This document shows positions 1 through 12,020 of a stretch of DNA of 32,075 nucleotides, one piece after another. Under the pieces are notes generated by a model. The model was not told where the DNA came from, made no database searches, and worked only from the letters and a program-made list of their open reading frames with translations. The position numbers and the translations under genes are program-made. Every line of letters starts with the position of its first letter. Position 1 is the stretch's first letter. Source of the DNA: Phoronis ovalis (Eukaryota; Phoronida; Phoronidae); assembly GCA_028565635.1 (NCBI GenBank), contig JAOXYB010025402.1, positions 1 through 32,075 of the forward strand. Reading direction: 5' to 3'.

Positions 1-1727
1 ATTAGAAGAATTTTATAATAATTGCTTTTGTTGTCCATGTTTTTAATAAGCATCTACTTCTCACCAGCTGTAAACTTAATTCACTAGGGCCAGTCTCTCC
101 AACTGGCAGCATTCTTGACTGGGGGTACACTCTCGGAGTTGTTTACAACTCACCGAATGTCTAGTTTGATCATAATAGCAACATGTGAAAGAATACAACG
201 TGAAAAAACTTACTAAAAAAAAACAACCAACAAGGGTGTTACTGTAATAACGATTTAAAAAAGAAACCTGTCTTTTTGTCTTAATCTTATAGGTCTCAAA
301 TAAGAGAAAAGGAATTAGCTCCTTATTGTTTCTTCAATTAAGACACCAGGGAGGTATTCGAATTATTTATGGGAAGTGGTGCGAGGCCTGCATTGAATTT
401 GATTAATTGTATACTTTTTATTACATTCTTTTTTAGATTGCAACCATTCAAAAGTTATAAATTTAGTTTGCTACTTACTGCCTCCTTGTTAAAATAAAAA
501 ATATTGGATGGCTTTCTTCAATATTTTCAAACTTTTTAAATGAAATGGATTGCTTGTTGTGGCACACATAAAATTTATTGAAAAGACCTCTTTGTAACCC
601 AGTATCATCATTTAGGAATGTTTTGAGTAAATCACATCTAGAAATTTTGCTTCCAAATGACCTTTAGACCTGAAAGCCAACAATGGCCCACCCTTGGGAT
701 GGTAGCCTGTATTGTGCCCCTTACTGTAACTGTCTTTGAGATGTAGCTTTATGAAAATTGGAGGGAAAATGAACAAACTGACAGCAACCCTAATTAGTAA
801 CAGGCAAAATGGTAGACAAACCTGACCAACAGAAACCACAACCAACCTATCAAGATTTATATATTTTTATCTTAAATAAATATATTTAACAAACTTAATT
901 GATTAGTTAGTATTTTAATAAAATAATATGTATTCACATGTGCATGTGTGTCTACTAATGAAGTCAATGAAGATTCAAGAATGTTCATGGATTTGAATGC
1001 ATGTTTGACATATGGTAATAAAACATCCCTACGGGTATTTATACATATACCTTCTGTTGTATGTTCTTCATAATTCTTTCTTTACTGTTTCAATTCCATT
1101 ATATTAACTTAACGAAAACAGTATTTAAGACAAATCAAAGTTAATTCTACTAAACGATTTTGAACTCAAGAATATGAATACAAAGCACTTGTATAGATTA
1201 AATCATTTAGTTCAAAGTAAAAAAAAAAAAAATTTCATTTCGAAAAATATGTTTCATCTTGCAAAGAAATTTCAATTTTTTATTATGAAAATTAAATAAC
1301 AAAAAGATCATTTATTTTCACATTCACATTATAAAAATATTTCCATTTGAATTTAATGAGATTTAAGAGAATGAGATTTCTAAATTAAAAGAAAATCTGT
1401 CACCCATAATAACAACTAATGTTAAGTAATTTCTAATTGGTTGAAAGGGTCAAAATAAGGTGAACACCTGAGTAATGATTGATGGTCTGTTGCTCTCAAC
1501 TTCTGTCGTAATAACAGCAATGGGTGCTATTGTAGCTCAGTAGGAGGTTAAAATTTTGAATGCCAAATCATATACTGCAATCTTAAGGCTAATTTATACA
1601 AACGTATTAATAGAATGGGTGTTTGTTTCATACTTCATGGAAACTGCATTAATTCCTTATTTTAGAGAAGCTGGGACTGAGAGCTACTGTAGTTTTTTCT
1701 GTGAATCTCGCAACTTCTAGGCTTCCA
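1..1727. other. AT-rich non-coding sequence
   Basis: No coding exon recognised. A short perfect hairpin GAGTTGT-TT-ACAACTC lies at 136-151 and a tRNA A-box-like TAGCTCAGTAGG near 1533 without a B box. An open frame on the minus strand at 612-845 has no recognisable domain. Confidence 0.6.
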
Positions 1728-1730
1728 TTA

Positions 1731-1841
1731 GGGATCATCTCAAAAATTATCACAAGGACCACAAACGTATAGCGTTTCGTATAGGGGGCGGGGAATCCAC
1801 CTACGTTAACGGTTTAGTGCGAAATGAGAAAATCATGCCTA

Positions 1842-1878
<37 letters not shown>

Positions 1879-2302
1879 ATTTAAAATCATTCCTTTAACG
1901 CACCCCCATTTTAAAATAGTAATGCACCCCCATTTTGAACTGACAAGAAAACATGCGCACCACCCCCTTTGGAACAGAAAGATTTTTTTTTGTTTACGGC
2001 ACTTATTCTGGGCGTATTGTTGCAATAGGAGTGGAAATGGCCTTTTTTTGCTTATCAATTTTTTTCTGGCAGCATGGAGACGTTTCAGCGACCTTTTTTG
2101 ATTACTGAACTGATATTTTTCTGAAATCTATATTTCTAAAAACACCACAAATGCACCCCCTTTTGAAAAAGTGTCCGACGGCCCCGATTTCGCTCTCCAA
2201 ATCTCACTAAACCCCCTACATTTGACCAGGGTGAGGTGGGGGTAATTCCTATACGAAACACTATACGTTTGTGGTCATTGTGATAACTTTTGAGATGATC
2301 CC
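1731..2302. mobile_element. MITE, 572 bp, 55-bp terminal inverted repeats, TTA target duplication
   Basis: The left end 1731-1785 and right end 2248-2302 are inverted repeats matching at about 52 of 55 positions, starting GGGATCATCTCAAAA. The same trinucleotide TTA flanks both ends (1728-1730 and 2303-2305). A 3-bp TWA duplication with G-rich ends is typical of PIF/Harbinger-type MITEs, so that class is suggested but not proven. The interior holds a (TA)n microsatellite (about 1841-1874) and several GCACCCCC blocks (for example near 1900 and 1923). No transposase frame; overlapping small open frames on both strands are by-products. Confidence 0.85.
1841..1874. repeat. (TA)n microsatellite inside the MITE
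   Basis: About 16 uninterrupted TA dinucleotides. Likely length-variable between individuals. Confidence 0.95.
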
Positions 2303-2926
2303 TTAGTTACATATTGTTTTATTGTGTTCGAAGCTGAGCTTAATTCCGGGGTCTTGATGAATGAATGAACCAGACAATGCATTTCCGTTCGTTCGTTACT
2401 AGTTTCCCATTTTTGTAACATTTGAGATAGATTAAATATGGTTGGGATAGATTAAATATTATTGAATACATGTAGTAAGAACATTTATTAACATATTATA
2501 GCCAGTACATTTAATAAAATAAGTTAATCCAAGCTCATAAGGTGTAAAGTAAACCAGGAACAAAGAAACCACTCAGAACCGAGGAAAACGGTCAGGAATT
2601 TGTGACTTTTTTTCAAGAAACAAGGCACCTGATTTTCATAGAGTTTTCATCTAATGTTTTCCAGAAATTGTGTGACCGTGTTCTAGAAAACAGTATAAGC
2701 CCCCTTGTATCCGTGCCTGCTCTACTACCATGCAGTTACTTTACCTGAATTTGGTATCTATACTGTCAGTATATTATAGGTTATAGGTTAAAGAGTCTAT
2801 TTTTTATCTTTGCCTCATTTACTGGTTCTCCGGCAGAAATTTAGCATCTCTACCAATAAAATGTTTACAAGTTGGTATTTTTACTGCCAAGATTTTTACC
2901 ATTGGGTATCTTCAATGACAGTTTGA

Positions 2927-3418
2927 ATAAATCCATCCGTTAGTGTTCCATACCTTCTCAACTAACGTCTGGGCTTAACCACAGTGAATTTTTGTTATAT
3001 TCCTTCAATTTAACAAGAGCAAAATAATTACGCCATTAAACTTTTACCAACCGAGATAAGCCTTTCTCCCTGCGTGATCCGGCCATTGTCGCCTACCACC
3101 ACGTCTATTCTAGCTATCATGATGACTCATTCTGAATAGATATCGCCGGAAGCTTGCTTTTTGCTTAAATGGGCTATAGATAAACTCTGAAAGACAAAAT
3201 GTGTGTGATCGATCCACTACCCGCTTAGTCCACTGTTATATCTATTATTGCAAGCTACAACTTGATTGGTGTCAAGACTTTCGAGACGCTTTATACAGAA
3301 ATAAAGGGATTAATTATTGTTCTTCTGCTTTTCGAGATACTACAAGCAAAAATTGACTATGGTTAAGCCCAGACGTTAGTTGAGAAGGTATATAGAGAAC
3401 ACTAATGGATGGATTTAT
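2927..3418. mobile_element. Inverted-repeat element, about 490 bp with roughly 70-bp arms (MITE-like)
   Basis: Arms 2927-2994 and 3347-3418 are imperfect inverted repeats sharing ATAAATCCATCC, then TTAGTGTTC, then the long block ACCTTCTCAACTAACGTCTG and GGGCTTAACCA. The interior (2995-3346) is more GC-rich than its surroundings and holds no open frame. No target duplication can be assigned, so the superfamily is unknown. Confidence 0.75.
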
Positions 3419-4895
3419 ATGCAGAGTGTTTCAATGAGAGCATTTATGAGCTGGAATTAGAGCTCTCTATTGAAAGAGTATATGCAAGGTCTAGCTGAAC
3501 ACTTAACCTGTCTCAATGTATAGAGGTGACTTCCCCAGGAGTTGACCATTTTTAGCAGGTTTGTGTATTTTACAATAAAAACTGTTAGGAAAATGTAATA
3601 ATGGGAGACTAGTAATTATTAAGTCTAATGGACACAAGTGTGCCATTTGGTGTTGATTAGTAAAATGTTTCCAGCATTTAATCTTTGACTCTGTGATGTC
3701 ATTCCTGCATAAACATTGTTTTCATTTCATTAGTCTATTCTATTTAGGTATTCGTGAACTTGTATTCAGAAAATAGTATGTATATTCAAGTGGATGGTGT
3801 TGCATATATTCAGCTCAGGAAAATAGAGTTATTTAGGTAAGTAAAATTTTCATAACCATTATGGAAGAAATTCTGCTGATAAATTATTAAGTGACTTCTG
3901 CTGCATGTAAGTTTTGTACTGCATATTAAAACAGACATATTCCATAGCCTAATATCTCGGGAGGTACAACTGTAGTTGAAAAACAGCCTGATTTCAAATG
4001 TAATTTTGCTGCATCGTTTGTACTGGACTTCTAGTTTATTGTTTGTTTTAATTTTGGAAATGGAAGTGTATAAAATGTAAAAGTGATGTTTTTTTTTCAT
4101 AACTTTATTTTCTCAAAAACATGGATCACAATGCTAGTGTTCTGGGGACACTATCCATCAAGTAACTAGTTATGACAGGTTCAAATATTTGTACCTTGGT
4201 GCATCCCTAACAAGTAAAACAAAAATAACACCCGTCTCCCTAGGCACAATGATCTTCCATCTCTATCTGCTCTCGAAAGATGCATACTAGAGTCTTGTAA
4301 AATTGTGCTTGAAGCGTATTTCTAAATAATAAAAAGAATTATATATATTATCCACATGTCCAAAAGCACTTTTCCATCTATAGGGTGACACAGAATAATG
4401 TGGAATCTATTGTTCAAGTCTTCATTATAATGAGTAAATTATATACTCTGGTTTCATATTCAAAAGTATTTAACGATGCAAATGAAACAAATAGCCAAAA
4501 ATTACAAAAAATGTATTCCCTGGTAAGCATATCTCTTGCTCATACATAACTGCTATGAATTTTTTACTGCGAGAACTTTCTGTATTCTTTCCATGCAATA
4601 AATTGCCCAGTAATTCATCTGAGATGAATGTAGCACTACACAGTAAGCTTGAGCTGTAAGGGCCTCGGATAGTTCCTAAAAAAAATATTTGCAGGGTGTA
4701 TATAGTGTGCCACTAGGGAGAAATCTATTGGGTTATAGTTAAAATATATAGGCTATTTTTCAATGGGAATGATAGCATTTGCTTGTGAAATTAACGGAAA
4801 TCTTGGGACGCATCACATGACCTTGTATTAGTTCGTGCACAAGAAGTCAAGTTCAAGCAGCTCCAGATTCCAATTGGAGAAATTTCCATGGGGGT

Positions 4896-5100
4896 TCAAG
4901 TTTTTCCAAATATCTCGAAAACTGTGCTGTTGTTGGGGGTAAATGGAACGGTTTTCCTAAGATGTATGTATGGTGCTAGTGGATTGAGAGAGAAATTGGT
5001 GCTCAGCGTATAGGTTTTTTTAAGCTGTGCTTCTGTGTAATTATTACGAATTTCAAAATTCAATTCAAAATCGTTCACGTTATTTTGTATTACCCTGTAT
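4896..5100 (-). repeat. Possible dispersed repeat ending in ATACAGGGTA (minus strand)
   Basis: Read on the minus strand it begins ATACAGGGTAATACAAAATA (from 5100) and runs to TTTTCGAGATATTTGG near 4910. The ACAGGGT terminus also occurs at 20306. The overlapping minus-strand open frame (84 codons) has no recognisable domain. Boundaries are uncertain. Confidence 0.3.
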
Positions 5101-8100
5101 AACAGACCGTGAATTAGTCGTATAATTAAAATTGGCAGTAATGGTTGCATTAACTAGGAATTAATGTAAATTTTTATTTCTATTTGAATATGGCTTCTAT
5201 TTGAAATTGATCTGTATACAAAATTTTAATGGAAAAAACTTGATTTCTATACCAATTGTCTGTCATTAAAAGCTGTTTTCTATTTGAATAAATACGGTAG
5301 TACCTAATTTTATGTTTTAATTAGCATACTTTTAAGCAAACAGATTTTTTGTTGCATCTTAGTTTAAGACCAGTTGTTGATTTAACAGGTTCATTTCTGA
5401 GTCAGAATAGTCACTATTTCTGGTAAAGATGGATTTACATTATTTTCTTTCGGGAAACACCTGCCTTGAATAGTCTAAAGTGGCTTTTGGCAGTTATAAC
5501 ATATTTCCAGGTGAGAATAGAACTAGAAATAATAGTGGTAAGAAAGAATTTTTCATAATTATATAGAAAATGTAGTTTTGTGAAACTGTTATCATTTGTA
5601 AGGCAGAAATAATGGAATTACAAAATTTTATCAGCACAACTTTAATGCTGTGCTCACCTTATTGGCAATGTGTCAGAAAACAAAATTTTTGCTTTTACTG
5701 AAGACAAGTGTTGAAATACAGTGGAACACTGTTAATCATAGAAACATGTTTGTGATACAAGTTTAAATCAGTCAACAGAATTTTCTTGTAATGACATTTT
5801 ATTTGCACAACAGTGGAGGAATATCACCATATAACTTCAAAATCTTGATTGATGATGTTTTAACATCATTGTCTTGTCAGTGTTTTTTGTATTCTTTTGC
5901 TAATATGCTAGGATTCTAGCTGAACAACTTTTGTGAACAATTAAATAGTGAAAACTTTCACTAATTGCTATTTTCAACAAATTATTCAGTTACTTATATC
6001 TGATTTCTATTTTTAAGATAAGCTATGTAACTTTCTATAGGGTTTAAATCTAATCTATAAATGTTTATTTCTCAGTTTTGAACATTCAGTATTCAGTATT
6101 TTCTCAGGTTAACAGTAATCTCGTACGCTTTCTTATTTTAGAAATTAATTTGCCATGTACACCTGCTTTGCTTATCATTTAATAATATGTGTTATGAAAC
6201 GTATACTGCTATTTGGAACTTGAGGTGTGTAATTTGTTTTCTAGCTTTACTTATAGACAGTAAAAAAACTACTTTGTGAAAAAAATTCAGTTTTGAACAG
6301 CTGCATGGTTTCAAAATTACCAATTTTTTGTTTGCAAATAATGGGAATCCTAACTGAGTACTTTTAGCTTAGAAGTTTTTTTACTACACACTTTAGAAAT
6401 TCAACAACACGAAAAGCCCAAATAATGGTGCTTTGTGAGTCATTTGGTTTAACCACAAAATGCAATTTCCAAGATTAAAAACCTAGAATTTGGCATATGT
6501 GAAAAAAAGGTTAGAAATATCAAAGCAATGTCAGTATCAAAATATTTTTGTTCCTTGACCAATAAGGTTCTTCAAAATCCAAGGACCTTTCAAAATTCAC
6601 TGTTTGTCACTGGAAATCTTCCTTTTATCTGACTTCAAATCTGAGATCTTGGTTTGGAGTTAATTTTGGCTGAATTTAAAGTTGTGTGTTTAGATTTTTC
6701 TAAAATCTTGTCTTCATAAAAAGTTAGCAAATATCAGCTCCTTTACTGACTAACTTACTGATTATATAAGAATGTGACAAATTTGGCTAATAATTTAGTT
6801 CTTTCTATTCCTCTTTTTTCAACTACCTAAACTTATTAATTGTGAATAAGTTGGGCCAAATGGCACCATTCACCATGTATTTAGGTAAATTAAAGACAGC
6901 TATTTTGCAAATTGTAAATGTAATGTCAACAAGCAAATAATTCTTTCATGTTATGTTCTGTCAAATCCCACTGTCTTAAAAAAATAACAGGATTTAATAA
7001 GAAATAGAAACAAGAAAACAAGAATAACATCCTGCAGTCATGCACTAAATTTGTTATTTAAGTTTCTGCTACTGGTTGTTTCATAATGCGTCTAATTTTT
7101 GTTGTAACTTTGGGATAAGCAAAAATATTGTCCAAACATCTTTTCCAAAGTGAAAATGATAGACAACTTGTAAAGACCTATTAGACATAACAACAATTTT
7201 CCAAATCTACAAATTCTTGAAAAAAATCTCAGCAGGTAAATTTAATAATTCATCTGTGACTCCACTGAGTGAGAAAGCTATTTTACTATGCAAAATTCCT
7301 GCCCAGCTTAAAAAAACAATTGTTCAAAGGAGCTTATTGAATAAACTTTAATTTGACTAATTATTAGGTACCTGTTCTATTTTCACGTTATTGTAGAAAT
7401 TTTGGTAGACACTTTGTTTTCTCTAAGACTATTGGTAAGCTTTTGTTTTAGTTTAAAAATGGTAAATTCATTGTTATACAACATCTAGTTGATAAGTAAA
7501 TGCCAATAGGTAAAAAAAGATGAAGCAATCATTTAGAGAAAAAAGTTGGGCCTGAATTTACGAGATCAAAATACCGATTTATAAACTTGAAACAATCTTT
7601 TTCTGCAGAAAATTAACTTAAAGATGTGTGAATATTAGAAAATGTTACTCTTTGAACTACAATCTGCAGGTGTTAATAAGTATAAGAATGATTAGATAAC
7701 TGACTAAGCATATATTAGAAATGAAATCAATGTCAACATATAAGCTGATGAAACTTTTATCCATTTAGCTGATGAGTTTAAAATATTAGGCCAAGAAAAT
7801 TTATGTGGTTCTAGGCAATATTTTTCACCATGTTTAATTGAAAGCAGCCATTAAGTCAGGGTATAGAGATACATTAAGTAAAGCAGACAATGCATTAGCG
7901 ATTATAAACATAAGCATTGTTACATGTCTTTGAATTTACAAAGCATACCAAACTACAACAAAACTATTGGTAAAATGACTGTGTTAGCTGTTCTGTTATT
8001 TAACTCAAAATTTGAAAAGATTTTTTTTGCTTGCAAAATTATTTTTTGTTTGGATAGAACTTATACCTTATTTACTTTGCTTTTTTGTAAGAATCCATTC

Positions 8101-8489
8101 AATAAACTTAATAATAATGATAATGCTTTGCATTGTGACGATCAGAAACACGTTTTGATCCTACATGTAAATTGAACTTCTTGCCATGTACTTCTCATAT
8201 ATCAAGTTTTGTTGGCCTTACCATTTACAGGATTCCTTTGTTAAATTTTAGTGAAATACTGTAACTGATAGATGTTCAGAATTTTTGAAAATTTTAATTA
8301 ACACTGAGTGAAAAAATCATTAGTTTTAATATGCTTCTTAACGTATTTCAGGAAAAGCTCTTCTTTATTAAGAAACTTACATTTGTGCTCTTGGATTGCA
8401 CACAGTTATGTATATGTGGTGTTTTGTGCTGATTACTTGTAATGTGATACTTTTATTAATAATTTGTATGGTGGCCCTGAGCTATACTT

Positions 8490-8568
8490 GAGTTGTAAAA
8501 CAAATTGACAACATGCTAATTTAGTAAAAACAGCATGTTGTAGAGTTGTAAAATAAATCAACAACTCG
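8490..8568. repeat. Hairpin flanked by direct repeats
   Basis: A perfect 10-bp inverted repeat ACAACATGCT (8508-8517) / AGCATGTTGT (8532-8541) lies between two similar 24-bp copies starting GAGTTGTAAAA (8490 and 8544). The second copy itself ends ACAACTC, making another 7-bp inverted pair. Possibly a structured RNA or a small repeat relic. Confidence 0.55.
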
Positions 8569-10959
8569 GGACAGCACACTATTTTGATAAAAATGGTGAA
8601 TGTAACAAGTATTTTAAAATGTAACTAAATATTTTTTAAAGCAATATTGCCTAAATTTGATCATAAAATGTTGCCAAAGCAAATTTGAAGTTATAATCAG
8701 TCCAGTTGAAAATGTGCAAAATGTAGGTTTTTATGTGTACTAAAAGTTGTCAACTATATGTTTTAATGGGAGGTGTAGGTAATGAATACATACATATTTA
8801 AGTACATATTTTAGTTTTACAGTTAAACGAATTTATGAATTTGATTGTGATTCTATCGAATCATTTAAGTACTGCACGTGCACATGTACAGTTAGATATC
8901 ATAGTAGGGTGGAAATCCCATAAACTTTTGGTTTCAATATGGGTTCAATATCAAGTTTCTACTAAATTATTTGTTTGTGCTATCTGTATGTTCAATAAAA
9001 AGTATAATTTCTTATCAATAATAATAAAATTTCTTATCAAGTGAAGTTTTATATTTTAACAACACATTTCTCTATCAAAAATCAGCAATTTAAACTGGTG
9101 TTCACATATTTCCACAAGCTTTTTCTACATGAACTTGTTCACATGTGATCTCAAGAGACAACAATGCCTTGTTGCAGAGAATTGCAAAATGAAGTGCAGA
9201 TATTCTGAAGTGCTATGCTTCTGTACACTAAAAAGCAGTTACAATGGCTTCGATCACTGATTCAATCACTTATCTATCAAAATATTCATTTAGAAAACCA
9301 GAAAATTATGTAGTCATTGTGTTCACAAGTAGATATAGATTTTTTTAATAGCCATGCACAGTGATCGCAGATAGTACCAATTAATAGTTAACATTGAGTA
9401 TCTGCAATATTTAAGCTGAATATTATTTAAATTAATAGAAATAATTAAACACTCAAAGTTGTTTGTACAATTTGCATAATATTTAAGTTAGTGAATATCG
9501 TTCAGCCCAATTTGTTCCCTATGGAAAGTTCAAGTTAAATTTAAGCTAATTAAATCAGGTAGAAATAAAAAGTACATATTATATTTTGAAAGTATATAAC
9601 TCAAACTTGATCAATCTGTAATTGTTTTGTCTCGGAATAGGTCGTATCACCTGTATGGTTACATTTATTAAGCTTATTTTATATACTTTCGAAATGTGAA
9701 TACTTTTACTTATATAGTTTTTATTTAACTATCCAAAATTTAACTTAAATTATGAAGAATGAATAATAAGTTTTCATGAACAATTTTTGCCACCTTAACT
9801 ATATAGTACAAACTAAGTCTTTAATTCAATATATTCAATTGAATTATGAATTATAGATGTAACTTGATATGTCAGTTAAGTTGATATTAATTGAGCAATT
9901 TCCCTCCAGAATAGAAATAGCTAATTATTATTAATATTATTATTAGATAATTGTCACAATACAGTAAGCTGTACATCTAAGTTTCTGATGAAACAAGTTG
10001 AACTCATAAATCAGTATCTGGTATCACATTATGCATGTTTTGTTTTTGAATGTTCAAAAATGAAAGCCTCACTAGAAAGAGAGAAAGTTTATAATATGAA
10101 TAAGTCGGTAAATAATCGCACGGAGAAAAATAAAAAATGACACATTTTGTTAAAAGCTAACGCTGTAGAGTGATGTAGCTGCGTATTAAAACAAATTGCA
10201 TAGGGAATGACTTTACTGTAAATTAAATGTGAAGTAGCAAAGAATAGGAAAATAATTTAGTTACATGTCATTTAGGGAGGTGTACCACTTGGCTTCCAAC
10301 TAGTAATGTAATTACATGAAAAAACACATTAACTAATACATTTAAGTTGTGACCTTCATGGACATTCTTGTCTCGTGGGCTCATTTTTTCTTGCACTAGT
10401 ATTTAATTCATCCCTGTGGTATTATATCCTATAATCTACCAAAGCAAGGTACAAAGACTTTAGGAACAGTGGAATATATTTTTTTTGATACCACTTTAAG
10501 ACACTGTGCAAAAATATTGTCATAAGGATGAACAGCTATTTAACTGAGACTTTGTATGAGACAAAACTTTTGATTTTGGCAACCTTGTAAAATTTAAATT
10601 TTTACTTTATGTTACAAGCTCTGTTAAGTATAGTGTTGTGCTCAGCTGTCAAATTGTTTTCTATTTTCTACCTTTTAGTCTAAGGCAATTCTGATGCAAA
10701 AATCTGAGAAATTCTAAAAATAGGTAATGTGTTTATGTTATACAATGATATTTTCTTATTTGAATCAGCCAGCAGGACTTTCTTGTTTTAATTTTGATGT
10801 AAGTCTTGAGTGTTTTCTGTGTGTGTGTATTGCCTTGAGAGAATCATCTGCAATGTTGTGATTATAATACTATATTTTTTGCCTGCTAGTTCCAGACACT
10901 ATATTTCAAGAAGCAGGATTCGTGACAGTGTGGCGTACGTTCCTGTTACATTTTTGCAG

Positions 10960-11021
10960 CTGATGCTTCCCTCCAAGAAGCTCCTTAGAGGTTTCCGCCA
11001 GAGTATAACACATTAAGAGAG
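10960..11021 (+). other. Possible non-coding exon (62 nt)
   Basis: Bounded by acceptor ACATTTTTGCAG and donor AGAG|GTTAGT, in a local GC island (about 10880-11010) within very AT-rich DNA. An open frame at 10810-11016 overlaps it but has no recognisable domain. Could be a 5' UTR exon of the receptor gene or a non-coding RNA; weak. Confidence 0.2.
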
Positions 11022-11850
11022 GTTAGTCACAGGTGTTTAGAAAATTAGAATTTTTTTCTAGAAAATCCTTCTAATCTTTCTGCAAAGTGACACTACTTGC
11101 TGAACAGGTATAAAAAGTACTTCAGAAATTTTGTTGGTTGTTAACAAAAATATTTTGCTCATTCAAAAGTGAACATATTGAGGGATACTATAGTTATTAT
11201 AAGGTAGGATAGTTTGGTGTTCTTTTTCCGTGTAGTTAATACAGAGTATCTGTAGTAAATGCTGTAATTTTCCACTTCTTTTGTGAAACATACAGTGCCA
11301 GATTAATTAAGGATGTTAACAGAGTAAAATGTTGCTGGTTATGTGTAGTTAAATATAGGAGCATATTGGAAATTTATTTTAAATGTTCATATAGTTATTC
11401 ATTCAATAGTATAGTTACTTTAAATATGTATAAGCTCTGGGGTGGTGGTTTTAATAAATGTCCTTGTTATTTATATTGAGCAATCGACAGTTGGTTTTGT
11501 GCATTGTATAGAAATATTTTTCAAACCTTGGAATAAATGAATTGTGTGTCAGCAGTATCAAACAAAAGGTAAAGTCAGAAGGAATAAAAGAAAAGATACA
11601 TGTAGTGACTTGACTGTAACTTGAGTTCACTCATATGGGTAAAAATTCTAAAATACTGAATGTGTGTAGTAAAAATTTTAGAAGTTAGTCTATACCCACA
11701 AAAAAAAATTCTTCCTATTTTAAAGATGTATGAATGTTGAAAAACATTTAAAATCTACCAGTGGATGAGTTTAAATTTAGAGAAGCAGTAGAAATTGGAG
11801 TGTTAGAATATGACAAAGTTACAGAATTCTTATTGCTATCTATAAGCCCT

Positions 11851-12020
11851 TTGTCGGAAACATTATAAAGTTACGATTCCTAAATATTTACGATTTCCTT
11901 AAATAATTAAGATTCAGTAACTTTGTAAAGATACTTACATCAGTTGAAAAGTTACGATTTTTTGTGACAACGCATTTTGTCATGATTTCTGGAATTATAA
12001 CTTTACAATGTTTTCGACAA
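11851..12020. mobile_element. 170-bp foldback / MITE-like element with 30-bp arms
   Basis: 11851-11880 and 11991-12020 are inverted repeats matching at 26 of 30 positions, starting TTGTCG[G/A]AAACATT. The interior repeats the motif AAAGTTACGATT at the left arm and again near 11949. No clear target duplication is seen. Confidence 0.65.

Larger units (their letters stand above)
3419..11850. other. Long AT-rich non-coding stretch
   Basis: Apart from the repeats listed separately (4896-5100, 8490-8568) and the possible exon at 10960, nothing is recognised. Small open frames at 3810-4100 (minus), 7924-8175 and 8835-9044 have low-complexity, Lys/Phe/Asn/Ile-rich translations expected from AT-rich DNA. 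A weak inverted repeat around GAAAGTATATAA links about 9557-9610 and 9660-9710. Confidence 0.6.

Noticed and set aside
1515-1580. tRNA gene suggested by TAGCTCAGTAGG
   Set aside because: Only the A box matches; no B box at the right distance and no cloverleaf.
1801-2101. Open frames on both strands over the (TA)n tract
   Set aside because: They lie wholly inside the MITE and contain runs of Tyr-Ile from the microsatellite.
4896-5150. Minus-strand 84-codon open frame
   Set aside because: Overlaps a suspected repeat ending in ACAGGGT and shows no recognisable domain.
7924-8175. Plus-strand 83-codon open frame
   Set aside because: Composition is what AT-rich random DNA gives; no domain, no signal peptide, no splice logic.
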